From assembly GCF_022539665.2 (NCBI RefSeq), contig NC_081338.1, forward strand, positions 1,426,001-1,490,000: a stretch of DNA of 64,000 bases, in the 5' to 3' direction. The notes beneath the pieces are model-generated. The model was not told the DNA's origin and searched no databases. It worked only from the letters and a program-made list of their open reading frames with translations. Position numbers and translations under genes: made by a program. Of this stretch, positions 11,630 to 22,052 are shown one piece after another. Source of the DNA: Daphnia carinata (taxonomy: Eukaryota; Arthropoda; Branchiopoda; Diplostraca; Daphniidae). How positions within the stretch are numbered: the first letter of the stretch is position 1; the number at the start of each line of letters is the position of its first letter.

Positions 11630-12458
11630 TTACAATTCTATAAAGGCCTTTGTATTATGAAGTAGATTTCCTACCATTGCCCTCCTTAACAACTCTAAAT
11701 CTAATACCACATCTCCTAACATACGCCGTTTTTCTTTCGTACGCCTATTGTATTGCTCCCTCTGGCGATTCCGTGCACTCTCGCTTTCCTCTTGAACTCT
11801 TCGGAAGCTATAACGCAAAGTTACCGACATAATCTGATGGGGATGTGAGCGTCTAGGAATTCGTTAATGGGTATAATAGTATCTTTACCGTGCAATAGAT
11901 AATATGGGGTGTTCAGTGCCGAAGATTGGACAGAACTACGGTACGCAAATAAGACATCATCCAGCATTTCTTCCCAATTGGCGTGCCCTTCATCTTTTAA
12001 TTCCTTTCTTAACATTGTCGTTAATGTTCTATTGAACCTTTCAGTCTCGCCGCTACGAGCAGGTTTGTAAGCAGTGGTTATCTTTAATTGATCTAATTTT
12101 TTTTGCAAAAATAGCGAAAGAGTTTCGACGTGAAATTGATTCCGCGATCAGAAAGAATAGCCCTAGGCATACCATGTCTAACTATAATCGTTTCATATGC
12201 ACATTCTGCTGTCGTCTGTGCACTGTGGTCTTTTAAAGCAAGAGCTTCCACCCACCGGCTAAAATAATCTGTCATAACCAGAATATAACTATTTCCGTTT
12301 GGCGAAACTGGAGTGATAGGACCCAAGAAGTATACTCCAATAACTTGAAATGGGGTTTTTGCAATTTCGTGCGGTTATACAGTGCTCTATAAGTTGATGA
12401 AGTGTTAGCAATGCATACTTCACAAGCCTGGCAATATTCTTTAATATCGCCTCTAATG
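11630..12458 (-). pseudogene. R3 integrase, core and C-terminal part
   Basis: Three minus-strand frames cover the integrase. The frame at 12093-12326 carries MGPITPVSPNGNSYILVMTD and LSDRGINFTSKLF with the second catalytic Asp. The frame at 11821-12108 carries RSGETERFNRTLTTML with the catalytic Glu and the downstream helices. The frame at 11630-11830 carries the Arg/Glu-rich helix before the C-terminal domain. At 12421-12458 the second zinc-domain Cys pair is readable. R4 begins at 12459. Confidence 0.8.
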
Positions 12459-12664
12459 TGTAAAGTTTCCTAAACCTCGTGTATTTTCAGTGAGTTGCCG
12501 AAACAACTCCGAAATACATGTTACAAAACATGCAGTATTTATACTACTACGGAACACAAATTATGAAGATAAAGTGGGAGGAGATACGTTCACTTTTACT
12601 TGTGAAACGCTTGAGGGATGTATGAGGTGTGGCTTCCTTTGGATAGCCATTTGGGCACGTTACA
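12459..12664 (-). repeat. R4 3' LTR
   Basis: Direct repeat of 32152-32356, starting TGTAAAGTTTCC and ending CGTTACA on the plus strand. About seven differences in 206 bases, including one T indel, indicate an insertion of intermediate age. It is very short for an element of this size. Confidence 0.9.
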
Positions 12665-12682
12665 TTCCTTCCCCTCTTCGAT
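12665..12682 (-). promoter_or_regulatory. R4 polypurine tract
   Basis: On the minus strand GAAGAGGGGAAGGAA ends exactly at the 3' LTR boundary. This is the expected position and composition of the primer for second-strand DNA synthesis. Confidence 0.8.
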
Positions 12683-13054
12683 TAGAAGAATTGGTCCTCC
12701 AATTTGTATTTTCCGTCACCGACTACAGTTGCTGCTATGGGTGAGTAATATAACTTGTTCCTCCACCTATGATGAATACTAAAATTTAAGAAGAGTTGCA
12801 TGTGATTTTAATAAAGTTGCTGGTGTATTGTCTTCTTTCTTTTCGTCTTTTATTCTTGCTTTTCTTTCGTCCCGGTATTTCGGCTGTATTAGTTATGGCT
12901 TGCTCGTTTTCCTCGCGCCGGTATTGTGGTTGTTCTGTTTTTTCAGTCTTGGTCAGGGAACTACCGTTGTGTTTTTTTTTCCCATTCTTGGAATATAGCC
13001 TGCACTTTTTATTAAGAGGTGAGCCCGATCCAGCCGTGCGTCCATAGGAGTCTT
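12683..13054 (-). other. R4 3' untranslated region
   Basis: Non-coding stretch between the ankyrin frame and the polypurine tract. The plus-strand frames here are T-rich and show no protein features. Confidence 0.5.
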
Positions 13055-14188
13055 TTATTCTTGTGTCTGCTCCATGTAGAAGTAAGTCTCAATGATATCC
13101 AGTCGGTGAAATCCGACTGCTACGTGTAAGGCGGTTTCGCCTGATTCATCTTGTTGGTTGATGTTAATGATTCTTTTTGCACAAATTTGTGTGGCAAGAT
13201 CTTCGAGGCCGTACATGGCTAGATAGTGTAAAGCGGTTCTGCCATCTGGTGTTGCAATGTTGATGTTAGTTGGTGTCCATATTAATTTCGCACATTCTTC
13301 GTTTTCGTGTGAAATTGCCAACATTAAACTAGTTTCTCCATTGTAGTTGCGGGCTGTGAATTCGCAGTTGTTATGCTTCAGGATCCGTAGTAATAGTAAA
13401 ACATTTTCAAGTGCTGCAATGTGGCCAATTGTCTTTCCGTGGTATAAAATTTCTGTGTTTGCTCCGAAGGATAGTAGAAGGTCTGTAATGACAGACCTAC
13501 TTCTTCTTACGCTTGTGTGGAGTAGCGTATGTCCTTCCTCGTATATTTCATTGAGGAATGTGGCCATCTTCTGTCTTGGCCAACCCTGTTGTATTTTCAA
13601 TTTATTTGGGATGCACTTTCTTATTGCCTGTAATGGAGCTCCCATCATCGTTAATGAAAGTTTAACGTCTTCTAAATCTATCATGGCTTGTCTTCGCAGT
13701 TGGATTTTTTCTGCTCGGGCTGCTGATATGGATGCTATCGTTTTCATCCGACAGTTTTTACATTTTTCTGTTTCCCTCTGTTGGTTGTCTGGCTTGTTGC
13801 TTTTTTGGGGAGGTTCACACTGAAGATAGTTGTCACTGTCGTATCCTATTGTAAATTCAACACTGTAGTCACTTTTCATATCGGGTGCTATTCCACTACA
13901 CGGCATTAATCCCTCGTTTTCATCTTCACTTGATTCACTGCGTTCATCCAGTTTTTCTTCATTTCCGAAAAGGTCGTTCTTTTCTGTTTCTATTCCGTTC
14001 CATCCCATGTATCGCACTAATTGCTTGTTTTTATCCGCACTTTTCGCACTCTCTTATGCTCTGTAGTTCTGTTGACTATATTCACTTTCGGTATCGCTAA
14101 TAGTGATTAGCTCGTATACCTTTTTTGTCTTCTGGGAAATGATGGTTACTTTGTTTTCGTAAACTTGGGTAGTGAAGTTATTGGCCAT
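13055..14188 (-). pseudogene. R4 ankyrin-repeat protein frame, one internal stop
   Basis: The open part (13055-14017, 320 residues) has an acidic N-terminal region, a Cys-rich bit (ETEKCKNCRMK), and then at least four ankyrin repeats: EEGHTLLHTSVRRS, YHGKTIGHIAALENV, YNGETSLMLAISHE, PDGRTALHYLAMYGLE and ESGETALHVAVGFH. The frame continues upstream in phase to an ATG at 14186-14188, broken only by a TAA at 14054-14056. Ankyrin repeats bind protein partners. It lies between env and the polypurine tract of R4, where retroviral accessory genes commonly sit. No intron is apparent. Whether it came from a host or a viral gene is unknown to me. Confidence 0.8.
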
Positions 14189-14559
14189 TTTGAGATGAGT
14201 TGGTGGTTTGTGATGCACACTTTGTTTTGCAAAACTTTGCAGGATTTATGCCGTTGAGACACTGGGAAGACTTTAGTTTTTGCGTTTTGTAAAATCTTGT
14301 TTGTTCAAAGATCTTCATGTTACTTTTTCTTTCCCTTATGTTCTTGTTTCTCTGTTCTTAATTTGATAACAGGTTTGTCATGCATTTAACATGATCCTTT
14401 TTCTGTTTTTTACCCTTTTTGGTGAAATTGTTGTCTACGTCTTGTGTCGCGCTGACATGTGGATTTACCGCAGGGCGAATCGACGAATACCTTGTTCGTT
14501 TCGAACTTTCTTTATTCCTTTTTAGTCATTGTCATTTTCCTATAGGGGTTCTTGCGTTC
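14189..14559 (-). other. R4 intergenic stretch upstream of the ankyrin frame
   Basis: About 370 bases without a credible frame. The minus strand contains pyrimidine-rich runs that could serve as splice-acceptor regions for an ankyrin mRNA, but I cannot fix a site. Confidence 0.35.
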
Positions 14560-15009
14560 TTATTTTTCTCCCTGAGTTAGTTTCTGTCGTCCTTTTGTAA
14601 GGAACACTGTTGCCAAGATAATAATAATAATCCGATTTCTTCCAGGAATAATCCTGGGTATGCCCGTTATCGCAACCGCTACCCATTGAGATTCGCTCGC
14701 TTTCTCTGGTGGCTGGAGTCGGGGATTCATATTTTTCAACCTACTCCATCTCCCTCTTGGTTGGTGCAGGAGCATCTCCAGCAAGAGCACGATGACTATT
14801 GGCTGTCGATAACAAGCCTTATCCAAAACGCCTGTCGTTTTGAGCATGATTATTTCGACATTGTTGCTCCTGAGCATTTTGTTGTTTATTTTTGATTTGG
14901 TTTCTGTTGTTAGTTTTTTCGTTGTGTTAGTCTCCATTACAAAGTTATTATCTGTACTTATTTGTTGACTGGCTTTTTTTCGATTTGGTGGATTTAAAAA
15001 ATAATCCAC
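14560..15009 (-). CDS. R4 short frame downstream of env, function unknown
   Basis: A 149-residue frame rich in Asn, Thr and Lys at its N-terminus, with a weakly hydrophobic run (RIIIIILATVFLT) near the C-terminus, preceded and followed by basic residues. That pattern would fit a short membrane anchor, but the run is partly made by an ATT/AAT microsatellite on the DNA level, so this may be chance. I do not recognise a family. Confidence 0.3.
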   Translation of the reverse strand: MDYFLNPPNRKKASQQISTDNNFVMETNTTKKLTTETKSKINNKMLRSNNVEIIMLKTTGVLDKACYRQPIVIVLLLEMLLHQPRGRWSRLKNMNPRLQPPEKASESQWVAVAITGIPRIIPGRNRIIIIILATVFLTKGRQKLTQGEK

Positions 15010-15265
15010 TTAATTGTTGAAGCTTTTAATTGTTGGTAAGTGCGTTATTTACTGGAAGGGTGCTAATTTATTATTTAGTTAACTAATTAGTTAATGGATA
15101 CTTGTTAATGGCTATTTTTAATTTCAATGACCTTGGGAATTTACTTTTTGGCTGAATTACTGCTGTCTGTTTCTGGCATGCAACGACATAGGTCTTCCCA
15201 GACCATGCCATACCCGACGACGTAAGTTTCATGTAGTATGTTTTCCTGTACATCGTTTGGATGTG

Positions 15266-18200
15266 TCAGTTTCTTCGATAGATGGGTAGATTAATGAATT
15301 TGGTGCGCTTGGTCGTGGAGGGCGTATTTGACCTTGTCGTTCTGTTGTCAGTTGTGCAGGGGCGGATGTTCTTACGAATGGTTGTTCGATGGCTATATCT
15401 GAATGATAAGTTGGTTCTCTTGCTGGTATCATCGTCGTATCTTCTTGTAAATTTCCGGTTTCTGTGGACATGTTCTTTAATCTTCGAGATAGAGTTGCAA
15501 ACGATGAAGATCCGTAAGCATACGAGGAATAGTACAAACCCAATCACTGATAGGCTTATTATTTTCAATTTGTCGAACCATGAAAACATATGACCTATTT
15601 GATTATCTTGTTGTTCTGACATCACAATATCTCCAACAGAATTGGAATTTCCTTCTTGCATTCTGCCTACTAGGTCATTTGGGATATTTAATTGTTCCAT
15701 CTCCATTGTTTCGTGTGCTGGATAACTTTTCAGCGAGAAGTCGAAATCATTAAGATGGAGTGCTTCAAATTCTGTAATGAGGTCTAAATTAGGCATGGGG
15801 ATGCTAGGTTTTTGGCGTATCCAATCTCCTGCTGTAGAGTTGTGATCCCAGATGTATGGATTTCCATTTAAATTTACTAAAGGTGTTTTCCAAAAACAAT
15901 CGGAGTATGGATGAATTGACCATCCATCTGTTCCGATCGTACAGTTCTTTCCTTCGTAAGTAAAGAACGGCTGAAATCTACACTTGGTTTCATTTGCTAA
16001 TATAAAAATTCTTTTGGCTTCGCATTGTTGAAGTGTCATTGCTTGACCGAAGCCTTGTAGTCTCGTGCAGATAGGTAAACCTACTGCTGCTGCAGCCAAA
16101 ATTCCGTTGGTTTGAACTAGGATAACAGCCTGTGTTCTCTTGATTGCTGATAGTTGACAATAAACGTCTCTAATTTCTTTAGCGAGTTTGTTTTCGTTTT
16201 CTGTTTCAATGCTGATATTATATTGTTCGTGCATCTTATTTATTCCGTATTTAATCTTGTCGTTGAATTCTTCAATGTTTTTAGGTAGACCGCTCTCCAA
16301 ATTCTCATTAATTAGTGATTCTTCAGTTTTCTGATCCATTAACAGGGACTCTGCTGGCGTTGTTGTCGTTGACGAAAGCCTAGTAGTTGTAGTGGTTGTT
16401 GAAGTCGAAGTTATTTTAACAGTTGTCGTAGGCCTAGTAGTACTGGTAGGTTTAGTACTTGTTGACGTGATTATTGGCTTTGTAGTTGTGGGGGATTTTG
16501 TTGAAGTTGATGTCATACTGGGTTTAGTTGTAGTTTTATTCGTTGTTGTGGGTTTGTTGGCTGCTGTGTTTGTAACTGGCCTAATTGTAGTCGTAGTTTT
16601 TACCGCTGTTTTTGTCGTTGTTCCCAATGTTGTTTTTACTGTGGCTTTGTAGTCGTTGTAGTGCTTGTTGATGTTGTGGCTTTTTCCGTTGTGGGCGTGG
16701 CAGGGGGCGGGGTCAATGTTTCATTCCTTTCTGATTGGTTGTTGAATTCTCTTTTCATTAGTGGCGGAAGGGATAAGAGTGTTTTCCCGTCCAATGGTTG
16801 TTGAGTGTGTAGTGCAATGATGGCTGCCGCTGAAAGCGTTTTTGGCTGGTGTGGATTCCGATATTCGAAGCTGAAATGCTGTTTCTGGCTGGAGCCGTGA
16901 CAATGCCCCGGGCTCACTCGTCCTACTCTCTGTGTTAGACACTTCCTGTCTGATGAAAGTGAATGTAACCCAGTTCTATCGGTTGCCATCAGCTGTCCTG
17001 TGTGCTCGAATGTGCCCCAGCTTGCGCATTCCTGAAGGACTAGCATTATCGTGTTGGCTTTGACATAGGTGTTTGTGTTGAACGGTCTGATGGTGAAATC
17101 AGATGCATATTTAAAAGCCTGTCCTCTTTCTGTTGTTTTACTACAGTTGGCTACCATAGTTTGTGATTGCACTAATGGAGCGTTGCTACTCATCAGTTTT
17201 CTTAGTTCTTCTTGACATCTCGGCCACTCTTTGTCACATTCCTCCAACGTCATTTGTCTGTTCACTCCGTGGCGTGTTAGACATTTTTCATTCGGTGCTT
17301 TCCATTTTTCAATAATCCCCAGGCAATCATGTCCCTGATTATATTCCCGCTGCCGTGATTAGTTTTTAAAATTCCTCCGAATAGTGACGAATTAATCGTA
17401 GTTGTGATTGCCTTTCGTTGTTCTTGCTGAATTTCCTGCATTTCTGCTAATGTTGTATCCGCAAAATTTTCTAGGATATCAGGATTGGTGTTTACGGTTT
17501 CGAAGATCCATTGTTGTTTTGCGTATTCACTTCCTTCTTCTCTGCATTCTGCCAGTTTGATTATTTGGCCCATGCCTAAGGTGATGCATAGATACGATTC
17601 TTGTGAAATTAATTGATAATTTTGTTGATCGAGAATCCAGCGTGTTGAAAAGTCAGAACAGGTAGCTGCAACTAGATGATCTGCTTCTGCTTCAGTGATG
17701 CAAATATTAGTTTTCTGAAGTCTTATTGTTTTATCTACGATGTATTCGAATTCTGATCCTGATGGCAGTGGTTCACTGTTTAGACGATAATGGGCCACTA
17801 TTGGGTTACTTTCTCCAGGTTTGTAGGTTACGTATATCGTGGCGTTGCATACTATTAACTGTTCTTTTTCCTTGATTCCGATTGCTTGTTGATATCCCAT
17901 CCTTATTGATCTCCAGGCGTACGAAATGCTGTATAAAAGCTTACCAGTGTCTGAATCTTCGAGAGGAGTGTTTAGCAAGCATGTAACTTCCTGCTGAATG
18001 GATCGTTTCCGTTTGGTTAATTGGAGTTCCCTATAATCCTTGCACACTCATGTATCCAGGTGAGTATTGTGAATACATGTATTTATAGTTGTTTTGAACA
18101 TCTCGTACAGTCTTCTTGTAGTTTCCGTTGGAAAAAATAGGTATGTGAGCGGTATACCCACAACTTTGTAACCTTGTGGTATGATCTGGTCTTTATCTGG

Positions 18201-18934
18201 TTTGTTTAGGAACGAAATCTCGATCTGTCGATTGGTGTCGTAGAGTCGGTTGGTATTCTCGTGTTCTGGCATTCTTGGGAGTTCGAGATATTCATTTCCC
18301 TTAATCAAAGTTTGTGAGTATGAGTTATTTGTTGTTCTATCTCGCCACACAATTGTGTTTTGATTCTGAATGAAGTGTCCTTCCTGCTGGGTGGTATTCA
18401 ACGGTCCGAAAGGGCTCTCGATTGGATCGTCTGGTTTTTCCTGTCGTAGCAAAATTTGTTCTGCTACACAGTTGAGGGTATAGTATTCTTTTATGGCATA
18501 CCATTTCCCTTCGCCTGTTGGAGTGGAGGTGAAACTCAGGCCTGCTGGTCCGGTCTGCATGTTGTTATCGCCACACTTCTTGTCGTTCACCATTTTCCAG
18601 TATTCCAGCGGGGTTATTAGTTTAGTTTCTTGTGAATATATTGTGTCGAAGGATCCGATCCAAAATGATCCTGTTATTTTCTTCGTTTTTATCAATGTTT
18701 GCATGTCCAGCCTTTCCAAGAAGCTGCTGGTTTCTGCGTCGTTTTTAAAGTGTACAACGTCAAAATCCTTGGTAAGTGTGCTGTATCTGTTTGCTTGTTG
18801 TTGCAGTAATATGGTGCTTCTATATCTAAAACTCCTCTAGTTTTTACGTTGTTTTAGTTGCATACGGTTGAATAAATTGGATACGCGGGTAAAATAATGG
18901 TGATTAAGTAGAAGAAAAATAGTATCATTTCCAT
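15266..18934 (-). pseudogene. env: R4 envelope glycoprotein, very large, mucin-like insert
   Basis: Read from right to left. An ATG at 18932-18934 opens a hydrophobic signal peptide (MILFFFYLITIILP). The ectodomain continues at 18048-18719 (GKWYAIKEYYTLNCVAEQI, SPFGPLNTTQQEGHF). A single TGA at 18048-18050 and a KRKR furin-like site near 18002-18013 follow, then a middle domain (17277-18047 and 16636-17265, one frameshift near 17320). Next comes a Thr-rich mucin-like stretch (about 16380-16690). The last part (15266-16380) has paired Cys, N-glycosylation sites, and a membrane span (KIISLSVIGFVLFLVCLRIF) with a basic tail. The first and last parts align with the R7 env. Total size would be about 1,200 residues. 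It is broken by at least one stop and two or three shifts. Confidence 0.8.
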
Positions 18935-18949
18935 CTGTGAAAAGAAAAT
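18935..18949 (-). promoter_or_regulatory. Likely splice acceptor for R4 env mRNA
   Basis: On the minus strand TTTTCTTTTCACAG directly precedes the env ATG. A pyrimidine tract ending in CAG is a standard 3' splice site, and env of LTR elements is normally made from a spliced mRNA. Confidence 0.6.
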
Positions 18950-19166
18950 TTTAAGGTTTTTAGAATCTCGATACTTCGTGGCGTTGCCGTAAGTTGTATC
19001 GTGGATTCGTCATTCCATTATGCGCAGGATTATCTGGTATGGGACCGGGAATGTTTGGCGCGATGACTATACAAGACTCCTTTTCTGTTGCTTGAAATAT
19101 ACGTGTATTACGAGGAAGTCGTCTTTCGTAGCTACTGGGGTTTTTTCTTGGCCTTCCTGGTCCTCG

Positions 19167-20190
19167 TCATACTTTTTCATTTTTTGGTTGGTTTGTCACA
19201 TTAGATGTTCTTTCTTTTCCTAGGTTTTCTGGGACGTAAAGTTTTAGGCGGTTGACGTGTAATATCGATTTTAGTTTTTCATTGTTGGCGTGTTCAATCT
19301 CGTAGGTGATATCTGAAAAACTTCTGGTGATTTTGAATGGTACATCCAACCTGTTGATGAAATTTCCGGCAGTTGGTGGTGCTTTCAGTAGCACAAAGTC
19401 ACCGATGTTGTATTTGGTTGCTTTTGTTCCTTTGTCGTAATATCTTTTTTGTTCTGTCTGCGCCCGAAATAGGTGTTCCCTCGCTAGTTGCTGCGCCTTC
19501 TTCCATTGATGTGAGTACATTACACTGGTGTCTTCGTATGTTTCGTACCGTCTATCTATTTTGATGTCATTGGGGAGTATAGTAGTATCATAGGGTGGAT
19601 AGTAGTATCATGGGGAGTATAGTATCATAGGGTTCTGTTAAATCGTTCTACAAATCCGTCCGTTTGGGGATGGTATGCTGTTGTTCTGATTTATTGGATT
19701 TTGAATAATTTGCAAATTTCTTGGATTAAGCTCGACAGGAAGTTAGTCTCTTGATTTGTTAGGACGACTTCGGGGGATCCATATTTGGTAAAAATATCAT
19801 TAACCAAGACTCTAGCAATTGTTTGGGCAGTTTGATCTCTCATTGGTACTGTAAAAACGGAACGACTGGCGTAATCTGATAGGACTAAAATATACCTTTG
19901 TCCCTTTGCGCTTCCTTGAACTGGTCCCACAATATCCATCGCAAGTCTTTCCCACACCCTTTCGGCTGAGGGCATAGGTTGCAATGGTGCTTTACTTCCT
20001 CCCACAGCCTTGCGTTTTGCGCATTTTAGGCAATTTTTTATGTGTTCTGTTACGTTTTGTCGCATGTGTGGGAAGAAGTATTGCTATTGAAGTCTGGCTA
20101 TTGTTTTTTCGATTCCTAAATGTCCTGCTAACATGTGATCATGGTTTGCTCGTAAAATCCCTGTGATTAACGGTTTGGGAACTATTAATT
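19167..20190 (-). pseudogene. R4 integrase, catalytic Asp changed
   Basis: The zinc domain is readable at 20066-20190 (HDHMLAGHLGIEKTIARL) and 20030-20065 (CLKCAKRK). The core (19691-20065) has ERLAMDIVGPVQGSAKGQ with the first Asp, but the second catalytic Asp is Asn (LTNQETNF, codon 19754-19756). The Glu segment (AYHPQTDGFVER) is at about 19635-19685 in a shifted frame. The C-terminal domain (19167-19520) contains YNIGDFVLLKAPP and LHVNRLKLYVPE. This copy could not integrate. Confidence 0.8.
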
Positions 20191-20201
20191 TTCCTGTAAC
20201 G

Positions 20202-21288
20202 CTATGACGGCGCTATGACGACTTCCGCGACGTCTGATTCACGGTGTTTCTGTACGTCGGACTCCGCTGAATCCGCTGATTGAGGTAGAGTCTGTATCTG
20301 AGCCAAGACTACTCCTACTCCGTATCCTGAAGCATCTGTGTAGATGATAAATTCGAGCGTGAAATCTGGATACCCTAGGATAGGTCTGGTTATGAGACAG
20401 TTCTTCATACAGTCAAAGGCGTCCCTTTGTTCCTCTACCCATTTCCACTCGGCTGATTTTCTAGTTTGCGCTGTCAGTGGGTGGGCTTTATCAGCAAAAG
20501 CCCGGTTGAATTTTCTGTAATAGCTAGCCAGACCTAAAAATGAGCTCAATTCTTTCACGTTTTTGGGAGCTGGGTATTTGATGATTGCTTCTAGCTTTTT
20601 CGTACTCGGTGTTATTGCTTTTTTCGAAACAATGTATCCTAAATAATCTAATTCTTCTTTGAAATTTTACATTTCTTTCTTTTTAACTTGAGTCCTGCGT
20701 CTTTAAGAAGCTTACATACTGTTTCTAGATGTGTCACATGTTCCGGAATATTATTACTGAACACTATGATGTCATCTAGATAAGCCCATGCGAATTTGAA
20801 CAATACTGATTTTCAGATGTTATTCATTGCTCGTTGAAAAGTGCTTGGTGCATTTGTTAATCCAAATGGCATTCTATTAAATTCGTATTGTTCAAATTCA
20901 CAGATGAAGACGGTTTTGTGTTTGTCGCCTTCTTCTATCTCGATCTGCCAGTAGCCGCCTAGTAAGTCCCATGTTAAGAATTAACTGATTTGCTCAATGC
21001 ATTAATGGTGTCGTCAATTCTTGGTAATGGATATTTGTCTTTAACGGTTATTTTGTTTAATGCCCTATAGTCAATACACATTCGCATTTCTCCATCCTTT
21101 TTGGGAACCATTACAATTGCTGCTGCAAATGGGCTGTGACTTTCTCTAATAATCTTGTTACTTAACATCACTTCAATTTTTGTTTTGACAATAAGTTTTA
21201 ATGCTTCTGGAGTCCTGCGCAATCGTTGAGTAATTCGGGCGTTGTATCCTATGTTAATGGAATGCTTTACATCAGTTGCTAAACCCAA
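20202..21288 (-). pseudogene. R4 reverse transcriptase and partial RNase H
   Basis: The frame at 20974-21288 is the RT N-terminal part ([33 protein letters not shown]). Between 20558 and 20974 broken frames carry the fingers/palm, including an intact YLDD at about 20780. The frame at 20202-20558 has the thumb (LSSFLGLASYYRKFNRAF) and the start of RNase H (IIYTDASGYGVGVVLAQ), then diverges. The second half of RNase H is absent, so an internal deletion ends at about 20200-20230. Confidence 0.8.
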
Positions 21289-21342
21289 ATCTGATTTCTT
21301 TTCTGCAAATAGAGCTTTCTATTTTTCAATAGAATTTCGATT

Positions 21343-22052
21343 TTAACTGCGTATCTCGTCAGAGATGTTAGTCACTTCACTTTCTTGGGTTTGTGTAATT
21401 CGCTTGGATTTCTTGTTATTGTCTGATTGGGAGAAAGATTCTAGGCTGCGGTAATCTGCTTCTGTAAGGTCATTGTGGTCGTTTTTTTCTGTTGAACGGT
21501 CTGGGAGGAGTGGGATGTGGATGCCTGCTTTGCCAAATGTTAGTCTGTATATTGGGTTTATGTTTTTTTCCAAAGTTGTGTTCTATCCCAAAATGGTCGT
21601 AATTAATCTGCCTGTTTCTGGTATTAATTTTTACATTGTTACTTGATAAAAAGTTATCCCAAGATGCAAGTTTCATCTAAGTTTTCCATGATGTAGAAAT
21701 CATGATTAATAACGTGGTTGTCGTTAATGCTAATTGAAAATTCAAATTTCCCAATTGATTTTAGTGTTTCTCCAGACACCGTTCTGAATATTGGAGAGGG
21801 GGTGTTTTTAATTTGCTTAAGCGTTTCCGTGGCCTTTAGGTTGAAAAATATGCTGTCTGAAACTAAACTGGCTGCGGCTCCTGTGTCTACTAAAGCATGA
21901 ATTTCTTTTCCGAATATTTTAATGGGTATACGTATTAGCTTGGGTATCGCTGATTCTAAATTAAGTGTTGGGGAATTGTTTGGTAGGGATATTGTGTTTA
22001 TTGCATTGGACAGTGGTTCGGATTGTTGATACGTGCCATATCTGTCCAACAT
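21343..22052 (-). pseudogene. R4 aspartic protease
   Basis: The frame at 21654-22052 has IFGKEIHALVDTGAAASLVS, a retropepsin active-site loop, and IMENLDETCILG, the expected second half. It continues in a shifted frame at 21470-21676 (WDNFLSSNNVKINTRN) and then an acidic linker (21343-21573) that leads to RT. Confidence 0.8.

Noticed and set aside
13347-13823. 158-codon plus-strand frame
   Set aside because: Antisense to the ankyrin frame, whose repeats are unmistakable on the minus strand.
16392-16652. Val-rich plus-strand frame
   Set aside because: It is the antisense shadow of the Thr-rich stretch of R4 env (ACN codons become Val-type codons).
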